A DNA stretch of 64,000 bases, from positions 7,803,001 through 7,867,000 of the forward strand of contig NZ_CP108518.1 in the NCBI RefSeq assembly GCF_035989885.1, given 5' to 3'. This document shows, in pieces, positions 50,295-58,900 of the stretch. Each line of letters begins with the position of its first letter. Position 1 is the stretch's first letter. Both the position numbers and the translations under genes were made by a program. A model generated the notes under the pieces. That model ran no database searches, was not told the origin of the DNA, and was given only the letters and a program-made list of their open reading frames with translations. The DNA is from Streptomyces sp. NBC_01232 (GTDB lineage: Bacteria > Actinomycetota > Actinomycetes > Streptomycetales > Streptomycetaceae).

Positions 50295-51773
50295 CTACTT
50301 CCTCGGCGGAGGGGTGGGGAGCGTGCTGCCGTCGAGGGCCACCAGGGAGAGGACGACGATCGAGCCCGTCCAGGCCAGCGGCGCGACCGACGAGGGCCTG
50401 CCCGTCCGGTCCACCTTCTCGGGGAGTTCCCCGAGCGGGTTCCGCTTGGAGAGGACCCAGTCCAGCACCCGCCCGGCCTTCGCCGCCTTCCCCGTACAGG
50501 CCCAGGCGAGGGCGAAGAACGAGGTACTGGGCGTCCAGGCGTTCGCACCCCAGGGCGCCGTCGGGTCGTTGCCGGGGGTGAGACCCCCGTTGGGCAGGAG
50601 CAGCGCCTCGTACGTGGAATCCAGCGCCCGGGGCAGGTCCGCCGGGGCCGTGTTGAAGGGCGGCGCCATGAAGGCCACGGCGCTGTCCCGGCCGTGCTGC
50701 CCGTCGACGGTGCGCTGGTAGCCGAGGGGGGCGAACCTCCGGGAGATCCCGGCGGAGAGCCGTCCGGCGGCGGCGCTCCAGCGTGCGGCGTCCGCGGGCC
50801 GGTTCAGCTCGGTGGCGAGGTCCGCGGCGGAGTTGAGCCCGGCCAGCAGGGGCGCGGCCGTGCCGATGTTCGTGGTGTTCGTCATCACCTCCCAGTAGTC
50901 CGGGGAGGCCGGGGGCAGGCCGTCCGCCCCCAGGGAGGCCGCCGCACGGTCGGCCGCCTTGACGATCATCGGGTAGAGGCCGGCCAGCCGGGCGCGGCGG
51001 GTGACGGGAGGCGCCGTCCGGTACCACTGCCAGGTGGCCCAGGGAACCCAGCCGTTGGCGTCGAGCTGCCGGCGCCTGCCGTCCGGCGGGCCCGATCCGT
51101 CGAGCTTCGTGCGCGCCTCCCACGTACCGTCCTTGCGCTGGGTCGCAGCGCTGTACAGCAGGATCCGGTGGGCCTCGGCGTCGTGACCGGTGTGGGCGAA
51201 GGCCGCGGAGGCGAAGCTGGAGTCGCGCGGCCAGGAGTACATCCAGCCCGGGGACCATCCCGCCGCCATGGCCCCGTTCGGCCGCAGCAGTCCCCTCATG
51301 GCCAGCAGGGCCCGCTCGGCGGTCGCGCGCTGCGCCGGCGTGCTGCCCGGGACCCGGCCGGCGGCCAGCCAGGCGCGGCTCTCCGCGATCTGCAGACGGG
51401 CCGTCGGATCCTCGGGGGCCACCACGGCCGACGCGGTCCGGCCCGCGGGGAGGTACTTCCACCGGCCGGACAGCAGCCGCAGTACGTGGCTCCCCTCGAC
51501 GTACCGCGCGCCCTGGGCGACGGACGAGGGGATGCCCTCGGCGGCGGTCGTGTTGGACAGGAGCCCGACGGCCGGCGCGACGAGCATCGACAGGGGCGCG
51601 TAGCGGCCCTCGGCATCGCCGTGGCTCTGGTGTCCGAGGGGCCGGACGAAGAACACCGGCCGTTCCTCGTCGGAGTGCCGGCCGACGGGGCCCGCCGCGA
51701 CGCACACGGGCAGGGCGACGCTCGCGAGTGACGCCGTGACGGCCGCCCATCGAACGAGCGGGGCAGCAGTCAT
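50295..51773 (-). CDS. Secreted GH15-like glycoside hydrolase
   Basis: A 492-residue exported protein. The signal segment is MTAAPLVRWAAVTASLASVA. The rest is a six-hairpin (alpha/alpha)6 toroid resembling glucoamylase/GH15: GWSPGWMYSWPRDSSFASAA (an acidic loop with the W-PRD motif), DANGWVPWATWQW, SPDYWEVMTNTTNIGTAAPL (second acid) and TPSTSFFALAWA. It likely cleaves alpha-linked glucans or trehalose-like sugars outside the cell. The ATG at 51773 follows GGAGGAG. It is divergent from a polytopic membrane protein gene. Confidence 0.75.
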   Translation of the reverse strand: MTAAPLVRWAAVTASLASVALPVCVAAGPVGRHSDEERPVFFVRPLGHQSHGDAEGRYAPLSMLVAPAVGLLSNTTAAEGIPSSVAQGARYVEGSHVLRLLSGRWKYLPAGRTASAVVAPEDPTARLQIAESRAWLAAGRVPGSTPAQRATAERALLAMRGLLRPNGAMAAGWSPGWMYSWPRDSSFASAAFAHTGHDAEAHRILLYSAATQRKDGTWEARTKLDGSGPPDGRRRQLDANGWVPWATWQWYRTAPPVTRRARLAGLYPMIVKAADRAAASLGADGLPPASPDYWEVMTNTTNIGTAAPLLAGLNSAADLATELNRPADAARWSAAAGRLSAGISRRFAPLGYQRTVDGQHGRDSAVAFMAPPFNTAPADLPRALDSTYEALLLPNGGLTPGNDPTAPWGANAWTPSTSFFALAWACTGKAAKAGRVLDWVLSKRNPLGELPEKVDRTGRPSSVAPLAWTGSIVVLSLVALDGSTLPTPPPRK

Positions 51774-52061
51774 CGCCACTCCTCCTGTCGGGCTTCCGTT
51801 CGCGCGGCCCCCGGATCTCCCATCGTGGGACAGCCGTGCCGGGCCCGCCACGACATGCCCGCCGCCCGGGTGACCGGGGGACCCGGAGCGATCCTCGCGT
51901 CCACGCACGGAGCAACGGCGCAACGGCCGTGGCAGGGCCGAAGTCCCCCGTGGCGCACGGAACGAGGGGCCGCGGGCCCCGTTGCGGCGAGCCCTCTCCC
52001 GGATGCCGCCGGACGGCGGGCCGGGCACATTGGTGTGACCGTCGCTGCGAAGGGCTGGTGA

Positions 52062-53582
52062 ATGAGCACTGCTTCGGCCGAGGGCAACCGGTTCGTCCGC
52101 AGGCTCCTGCTGGGCGCGGGCGGCTGCCTCGCCGCAGCGGCCGGGGCCCTGATCGCGGTCGGGTGTTTCCTCGGGCTCTACGTCCGGCCCACGTCGGACG
52201 ACTGGTGCGCCGCCTGGAAGTCCCGCGATCTGGGAGTCCTCGGCATCACGCACGACTTCTACGCGACACAGAACGGCCGGATCACCAATGCCTTCCTGAG
52301 CGGCATCGTCTACGGCGACGGACTGGCCGGGGTGAAGATCCTTCCCACGGTCATCGCCGTCACCTTCACGGCCGGTCTGGTCCTGCTCGGCATCCAGTTC
52401 TTCCGCTACCTCGGTGAGAGACCCCGGGTGATGTTCCTGATCGCCGCAGCCCTGGCCCTCCAGGCACTGCTCTACTACGGCGGCACGCGCACCTATCAAG
52501 TACTGCTGTGGGCGCCGGCCACGATCTCCCACACCGTTCCCGCCGTCATCGGGGCATGGGCCCTGCTGCTGGCGATCCGGACGGTCCGCCGGCCCCGTGG
52601 CGCCCCGCGCACGGCGGGCTTCGCCGCCGCGTTCGCCATCGGGTTCGCGATCGGCACCCTGAGCGAGTCGTTCGCCCTCGTCAGCGGCCTCCTCGCGGCC
52701 GCGATCGCCCTGCTGGCCCTGCCCGGCCTCAAGCTGGCGTGGACCTGGCTGCCGTTCACCTGGTGCCTGCTCTGGTGCGCCGGACTCGTCGTCGGACTGG
52801 CCGTGCTCTACACCTCCCCCGGTGCCCGCTGGCGCCGGGCCCAGCAGCCGCCCAAGGAGCCGATGCTCTCCGCGACCGAACTCCGGGGCACCTTCGAGGA
52901 CTGGCAGCTCATGTGGGACTCCGTCAGCGGCCAGTGGGCCTACCTCGGCGCCGTCGCCGTCGGTCTCCTGCTGGGCCTGGCGGCAGGGCTCGGCGCGTCC
53001 GGGCCCGCGCACGGGCCCGCGCCGTCGGCGGTGCGCGGGAGCCGGGAGCCGGGCCGGGCCGTCCCGCGGAGGATGCTGATCGCCCTGCTGCTGCTCCCCG
53101 TGCCCGTGGTGGTGCTCGGCTCGTTCGCGGTGGTGCTGGGCCTGCGCAGCGGCTACGGCCCGAGCGGATGGACCTACGCCCGTACCTGGACCAACTACCT
53201 CGTACTGATGGAACTGGCGCTGTGCGTCTACGGGGTGCTGCTGGGGGCGTGGGCCCGCCGGTTCCTGGCGCGCCGGGAGGCCGCGGCCGTGGCCCTGCCG
53301 GCCGCCGCCGTGGCCGCGGCCGGCCTGGCGGTGGCCTCGCTGGCCGTGCTCGTCCCGAACGTGAAGCAGCTCACCACCACCACCGTCACCCGCGCTGTCG
53401 CCTGGGACGCCCAGAACTCCCGGATCCGGACCGAGGCCGCGGCGGGCGCCGGCGACCTCGGCTACCGGCGCATGCCCATCGGAAGCCTGGCCGAGCCCTT
53501 CTTCACATCGGACTACGAGCGGGACTGGGTCGCCGCCTGCATCGCGAACTGGTACGGCATCGACCGGATACACCGCCTCTGA
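52062..53582 (+). CDS. Polytopic membrane protein (DUF6056-like)
   Basis: A 506-residue protein with about 10-11 transmembrane helices. The first external loop has RPTSDDWCAAWKSR and then ATQNGRITNAFLSG, the paired acidic D-D plus N-G-R pattern of glycosyltransferase-C-like membrane proteins such as the DUF6056 group. It may transfer a sugar from a lipid carrier (inference). The 288-nt gap to the divergent GH15-like gene contains their promoters. It is convergent with a methyltransferase pseudogene. Confidence 0.7.
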   Translation: MSTASAEGNRFVRRLLLGAGGCLAAAAGALIAVGCFLGLYVRPTSDDWCAAWKSRDLGVLGITHDFYATQNGRITNAFLSGIVYGDGLAGVKILPTVIAVTFTAGLVLLGIQFFRYLGERPRVMFLIAAALALQALLYYGGTRTYQVLLWAPATISHTVPAVIGAWALLLAIRTVRRPRGAPRTAGFAAAFAIGFAIGTLSESFALVSGLLAAAIALLALPGLKLAWTWLPFTWCLLWCAGLVVGLAVLYTSPGARWRRAQQPPKEPMLSATELRGTFEDWQLMWDSVSGQWAYLGAVAVGLLLGLAAGLGASGPAHGPAPSAVRGSREPGRAVPRRMLIALLLLPVPVVVLGSFAVVLGLRSGYGPSGWTYARTWTNYLVLMELALCVYGVLLGAWARRFLARREAAAVALPAAAVAAAGLAVASLAVLVPNVKQLTTTTVTRAVAWDAQNSRIRTEAAAGAGDLGYRRMPIGSLAEPFFTSDYERDWVAACIANWYGIDRIHRL

Positions 53583-53585
53583 GGG

Positions 53586-54141
53586 TCAGCCGCGCGGCAC
53601 CGCACGGGCCAGGAAGTGACCGGCGGCGTCCTCGTACTCCGCCAGGTCCCAGCCCGTCGTCTCCAGCGCGCGGCGCAGGTTCCCCTCCGTGAGCAGGTCG
53701 TCGGGGCCGGGGGAGCGGCCGTGCCGGGCGGCGCGCTCCGCGCGGCCCGAAGGATGGAAGAGCAGCAGGACGCCGTCGGCCGCGGTGACACAAGCCCATT
53801 CGCGCAGGGCGGCGGACGGGTCCGGGAGATGGTCGAGCAGTCCCGCCGAGAAGATCCCCTGAACGGACCCGCCGGGCAGGGAGCCGGGTGCAGTCGGCGG
53901 CGACGAGATGCCCGTGGCGGGTGCGGCCGTGCCGGGCGGCGGCGGCCGGCATGGCCGGGGTGACGTCGACACCGAGTACGTGGCCGCGGGCGCCGACCTG
54001 CGCCCGTAGCGCGGGCATGGCCCGTCCGGTGCCGCAGCCGAGGTCCGCGGCCCGCCCGCCGGGCCGCAGCCGCAGCCGGGCGACCGCGGCCTCGTACGCG
54101 GGGGTCTGGTGGGCGAACCGCTCCTCCCAGGCATCGGCCCT
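53586..54141 (-). pseudogene. SAM-dependent methyltransferase with apparent frameshift
   Basis: Two overlapping frames together give one class I methyltransferase. The N-terminal part (ADAWEERFAHQTPAYEAAVA, then AADLGCGTGRAMPALRAQVG, the SAM-binding loop, and DCTRLP) is in one frame. From about 53885 the sequence continues in the frame shifted by +1 (GSVQGIFSAGLLDHLPDPSA to the stop). A single-base indel in a C-rich stretch explains this. It may be a real mutation, a sequencing error or, less likely, programmed frameshifting. The true start is unclear because a 15-bp tandem repeat lies just upstream. Confidence 0.7.
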
Positions 54142-54148
54142 CGGGTGA

Positions 54149-54253
54149 GATCGGGACGCTCGCGATCCGGGCGCTCGCGATCCGGGCGCTCGCGATCCGG
54201 GCGCTCGCGATCCGGGCGCTCGTGAAACGGGACGCTCACGAGCGGGGCGCTCA
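54149..54253 (-). repeat. 15-bp tandem repeat (GATCCGGGCGCTCGC)
   Basis: Four near-identical 15-nt units run from 54164 to 54223, with degenerate copies on both sides (GATCGGGACGCTCGC at 54149; GAAACGGGACGCTCAC and GAGCGGGGCGCTCACG after 54223). The unit length is a multiple of three, so it encodes a pentapeptide repeat (ERPDR or APGSR, depending on frame) at the N-terminus of the methyltransferase region, between it and moeA. Confidence 0.75.
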
Positions 54254-54344
54254 CGTGGGCAGGCCGTCGGCGGTGAGCGGATCGGAGCGCAACCGCAACC
54301 CTCCCGCGGGGACCCGGAAACGCGACCGCCCGACAGTGGGGTCC

Positions 54345-55574
54345 ATGCTTCCCACGACCGCCGCCACCGCCGTCCGCACACCCCGGATCCCGGCACGGCC
54401 GCCGGCCGTGTCCTGGGCGCGGGCCCGGGCGCTGGCGCACGGCGCGGCGCGTCCGTTGCCGGCCCGTACGGTGGCGCTGGCCGGCGCGGCCGGGCTCACC
54501 CTCGCCGACGGCCTGCGCACCCTGCAGCCGCTCCCGGGCTTCGACACGGCCGCCATGGACGGCTACGCGGTGTCCGGCCCCGGTCCTTGGCGGGTGCGGG
54601 CCGTCGTCCGCGCGGGCACGTCCTGGCCGGGCGTGCTCGGCCCGGCGGAGTGCGTGGAGATCTCCACCGGGGCCGAAGTGCCGGCCGGGGCGCAGGCCGT
54701 ACTCCCCCTGGAATCTGCGGTGACCGGGCACGACGGCCGGGTGTCCGGACCTCTGCCGCCGCCGGGCCGGCACATCCGGCGCGCGGGCGAGGACGCTCCC
54801 GCGGGCCGCACGCTCGCCCCGGCGGGCACCGGGATCGGGCCCGCGCTGCTCGGTCTCGCCGCCTCCTGCGGCCACGATGCGCTGGCGGTACGGCCGCGCC
54901 CCCGGGTCGGCGTACTGATCACCGGGGACGAGCTGGACCACGCCGGTGTTCCCGGCCGCGGCCGGGTGCGCGACGCCCTCGGTCCGCTCCTGCCGTCCCT
55001 GGTCACCGAACTCGGCGGTGAGCCCGGCGATGCGGCCGGACCGGTGCGGTACGTCCCCGACCGGCCGGCGGGAAGCCTGGCCGGGGCCGTGTACGAGGCC
55101 CAGGGGCACGCCGACGTCGTCGTGGTCACGGGCTCCACCTCCGTCGGCGCCACCGACCAGCTGCGCAGGCTGCTGGACGACTGCGGGGCGCGGATGGTCG
55201 TCGACACGGTCGCCTGCCGGCCCGGCCATCCCATGCTGCTCGCCGAACTCGCCCCGGACCGATGGGTGGTCGGTCTCCCGGGCAACCCGTACGCCGCCCT
55301 GGTGGCCGCCCGTACCCTGCTCGGCCCCCTGATCGCGGGCCTGTCCGGACGCGTCCTCGATCCCCTGCCGCAGGTCCCCGTGCGCGGGTTCATGCGGCCG
55401 GCGCCCGGCCTGACCCGGCTGGTACCCGTCGCCTGGGACGGCGCGCGGGCCACGATCGCCGACGGGCACCGCGCGGCCTTCCTCCAGGGCGCCGCCGTGG
55501 GCGACGCGCTCGCCGCGATCACCCCGGACTGGACCGACGGCAGCCCCGCGCCGCTGGTGCTCACCGCCCGCTGA
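54345..55574 (+). CDS. moeA: MoeA, molybdopterin molybdotransferase
   Basis: A 409-residue MoeA: substrate-cleft motif GFDTAAMDGYAV near residue 65-76, the ISTGAEVPAGAQAV block, the MPT-binding VGVLITGDEL, VTGSTSVGATDQL, and the GLPGNPYAALVAA signature near 308. It inserts molybdate into adenylated molybdopterin to form the cofactor. The molybdoenzyme encoded 0.4 kb away (nitrate reductase fusion) is an obvious client. The ATG at 54345 gives the family length; upstream codons run into the tandem repeat. Confidence 0.9.
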   Translation: MLPTTAATAVRTPRIPARPPAVSWARARALAHGAARPLPARTVALAGAAGLTLADGLRTLQPLPGFDTAAMDGYAVSGPGPWRVRAVVRAGTSWPGVLGPAECVEISTGAEVPAGAQAVLPLESAVTGHDGRVSGPLPPPGRHIRRAGEDAPAGRTLAPAGTGIGPALLGLAASCGHDALAVRPRPRVGVLITGDELDHAGVPGRGRVRDALGPLLPSLVTELGGEPGDAAGPVRYVPDRPAGSLAGAVYEAQGHADVVVVTGSTSVGATDQLRRLLDDCGARMVVDTVACRPGHPMLLAELAPDRWVVGLPGNPYAALVAARTLLGPLIAGLSGRVLDPLPQVPVRGFMRPAPGLTRLVPVAWDGARATIADGHRAAFLQGAAVGDALAAITPDWTDGSPAPLVLTAR

Positions 55575-55910
55575 CGGCCGTCGGGCGAGATCGAGCAGCC
55601 GCTTGTACGAGCCGCCGAAACCGCGGAGTTCGTCCACGGGGCGGACCTCCAGCAACCAGTGGGCCTGCCACCCTCCCGCGACCGTGCGGCGCAGGGGGCG
55701 GTCGTTCTCCGGGCAGATGTATGCGTGGCTCGGAGAGCCGGGCGGCGCGTCCCCGATGTCCGCCGACGGACCGGTCCCGGTCAGGTGGCCGGCGTGCCAA
55801 CCGCCCAGTGTCCAGCCCGCTTTGGCCGCGAGCGCCCGGACCTCGGCGTGCAACTGCCCGCCGGTGATGCCCGGATCGGCGAGGAACAGCTCGCGACAAC
55901 GCGCACGCGG
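55575..55910 (-). pseudogene. C-terminal fragment of an M24-family (Xaa-Pro-type) metallopeptidase
   Basis: The frame reads ADPGITGGQLHAEVRALAAK, AGWTLGGWHAGHLTG, then DRPLRRTVAGGWQAHWLLEV and RGFGGSYKRLLDL, which aligns by eye with the C-terminal catalytic part of M24 aminopeptidases (the GH-AGH region and E in WLLEV). There is no N-terminal half and no proper stop; the frame runs into antisense of moeA. It is a truncated remnant lying between moeA and the nitrate reductase gene. Confidence 0.55.
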
Positions 55911-55954
55911 TGGCGCACGGGCAGGGGAGGGGCGTGCGCGTTGCCCGGACGCGC

Positions 55955-58900
55955 TCAGTACACGTCGCGCGCGTACCGCTTGGCGGCCGAGAGCTGCTTC
56001 AGGTACGCGGCCGCCTCGTCCGCGTCGAGGCCGCCGTGCGCCATCGCGATCTCGCGGAGCGCCCGGTCCACGTCCTTCGCCATCCGGCTCGCGTCACCGC
56101 ACACGTAGAAGTGGGCGCCGTCCTGCAGCCAGGACCACAGCTGGGCTCCGTGCTCCCGCATGCGGTCCTGGACGTAGACCTTGGTCCGCTGGTCCCGGGA
56201 GAAGGCCAGGTCGAGGCGGGTGAGCGTGCCGTGCCGGTGGAGTTCCGCCAGCTCCTCGCGGTAGTAGAAGTCGGTGGCCTCGCGCTGTTCGCCGAAGAAC
56301 AGCCAGTTGGCGCCCTGGTGCCCGAGCGCGCGGCGGTGTTCGAGGAATGCCATGAACGGCGCTATGCCGGTCCCCGGGCCGACCATGATGGCCGGAGTGT
56401 CCGCGCCCGCGGGCGGGCGGAAGTGTGCCGAGCTCTGGACGAACAGCGGTACCGGCGTGCCGGGTTCGGCGTCCGCCAGGAAGGTGGAGGCCACGCCCTT
56501 GCGGTGGTGGCCGCCCGGCCCCTCGTAGCGCAGGACCGACACGGTCAGGCCCACCTCCCGCGGGTCGACGAGGGGGCTGGAGGAGATGGAGTACAGGCGC
56601 GGCTTCAGCCGCCCCAGACGCTCGGCCCATTCCTGGGCGCTGAGCCGCACCGGGAACTCGGCCAGGACGTCCACGGGCCCGCGGCCCCAGGTCCACCGGG
56701 CGAGGCCGTCCTTGTTGTCGGGGCGCGTCAGCTGCTTGAGCCGGCGGTCGCCGGTGTGCTCGGTGACGAAGCGCAGCAGGTCGGGCGTGAGGCGGGTGAT
56801 GTCGAGGTGCCGGTGGAGCGCCTCGGCGAACGGCATGGGGTCGCGGCCGGGTACGGCGACCTCGGCGTCCGGGGCGAGGCCGGTGGCGGCCAGCCATTCC
56901 GTCACCAGACCGGGGCAGTTGACCGGCTGGACCGCCAGAGCGTCGCCCGCCTCGTACGCGGGACCGTCCTCGCCCAGGTCGAAAGCGAACCGGCGGACCT
57001 CCTTCGTGGCGCCGGGCAGGCTGAGCAGCCGGTTGCCGGACAGCCGGGCGACGTACGGGGAGTTACGGTCGGCCACCGGCCGGGACCGGGGTCCCGCGGC
57101 GGAGCCCGGGTCCGGGGCGGCGGCCGCGAGCGCCGTGCGCACCTGCTCCAGCCACCGGCCCGCGGGCTCCTCGTAGTCGGGCTCGCAGTCCACCCGGGCC
57201 AGGAGGCGCAGGCCGCCGAGTTCTTCGAGGCGCTGGTCGAGCCGGCGGCCGTGGCCGCAGAAGGCGTCGTAGGTGGAGTCGCCGAGGGCGAGTACCGCGA
57301 ACCGGACGTCCTTCAGGCGTGGCGCGTCGGGGGCGCTGAGGGATTCCCAGAACGCGGCTCCGTTGTCCGGCGGGTCACCGTCACCGAAGGTGCTGGTGAC
57401 GATCAGCAGATCCGTGCCGGGTTCCAGGGAGGCCGGAACGCGCTCCGCCATGCTGTGCACGCTCGCCGGGGCGGCGGCGGCAGTGCCCAGTTCCGCCGCG
57501 ATGCCGGCGGCGAGGTCCTCGGCGTTCCCCGTCTGCGAGGCCCACAGCACGACGGTCCGCCGGGTCCGGCGCACCGGCCGGGCCGGGGGGTCCGCCTCGG
57601 CCGGGGCCGGTGCCGGAGCGGCCGGGGGAGCAGCGGCCAGGGCGGTCGCCGTGCGCGAGTACGCGCCGGCGAGGACACCGTCGACCCAGAGCGCGTGCCC
57701 GGCCTCGAAGGGGGCGCCGGCGGGGAGCGACGGGACGTCCGCGCCGGGCGGGGCGGAGGCGAGCCCGGTCAGGAACCCGGCGAGGTACTGGCGCTCCCGG
57801 TCGGAGAGGGCGGGCGGTGTCCGGTCCTGCAGCCCGAACACGTCGGTGAGGGCCGTGAGGGCGGTCACCGCCGGGGCCGTGCCCGGACGGGGCAGTGTCG
57901 CGGTGGTGCTTCCCGACGACGCCCGGGCGGGAGCAGGGGTGCCGAGGCCGTCGGGGCCGGGATCGCCGCCGACGGATGCGGGTGCGGTGGCCGGCGGCAG
58001 GGCCGCCACCACGGGGACCGGGGCTGTCGTCTTCGTCAAAGTCACCGCGCACATCTTGAAACCGGGCTGGAAGGAGATCGGGTCGACGGCGTCGTCGGTG
58101 ACGGCGTTGACGCTGAGGTACTCGCCGAACAGGTCGTTCCAGTGGAAGGGGGCGAAGCAGTTCCCCGGCCGGACCCGGTCGGTGACGACCGCCGGCAGGA
58201 CGGCCCGCCCGCGCCGGGAGGCCACCTCCACCCCGTCGCCCTCCACGATGCCGAGGGCGGCCGCGTCCTGCGGGTGGATCTCCACGAAGGGTCCGGGGTC
58301 GAGCCTGTTGAGCTTGGCGACCTTGCCGGTCTTGGTCAGGGTGTGCCACTGGTGCTGCAGACGCCCCGTGTTGAGGACGAACGGGTAGTCCTCGTCGGGG
58401 AGTTCGCCGTCCGGCAGGTGGGGGCGGGCGAAGAAGACGGCCCGTCCCGTCGCCGTCGGGAAGGCCAGCCGGGGGCGGCTGCCGTCCGGGCGCTCGGCCA
58501 GGGCCCGGCTGACCCCGTCGTTGAGGTAGCGGACCGGATTGCGCTCCGGCCCGTCCGGGGCGGCCGGCCACTGCACCGGGCCCGAGCGCAGCCGCTCGTA
58601 GGTGACACCGCGCAGGTCCCAGCCGGTCTGCGGGTTCCAGGCCTGCCGCAGCTCCTCGAACACCTGCTCGGCGCACGTGTACGTGAAGGCCTCGGCGAAT
58701 CCCATCGCGCAGGCGACCTGTGCGATCAGCTGCCAGTCGGGCAGGGCCTCGCCGGGCGGATCGGCCGCGCCCTGCACCAGGGTGAGGTTGCGCTCGGAGT
58801 TGATCATCACGCCGTCCGACTCGGCCCAGAGGGTGGCGGGCAGCGCGATGTCGGCGTAGGCATTGGTTTCGGTCTCCGCGAACACGTCCTGGGTGATGAC

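Noticed and set aside
53586..55853. A continuous 755-codon minus-strand frame joining the M24 fragment and the methyltransferase end
   Set aside because: The middle is antisense to moeA, which has clear MoeA motifs; the ends are separate gene remnants.
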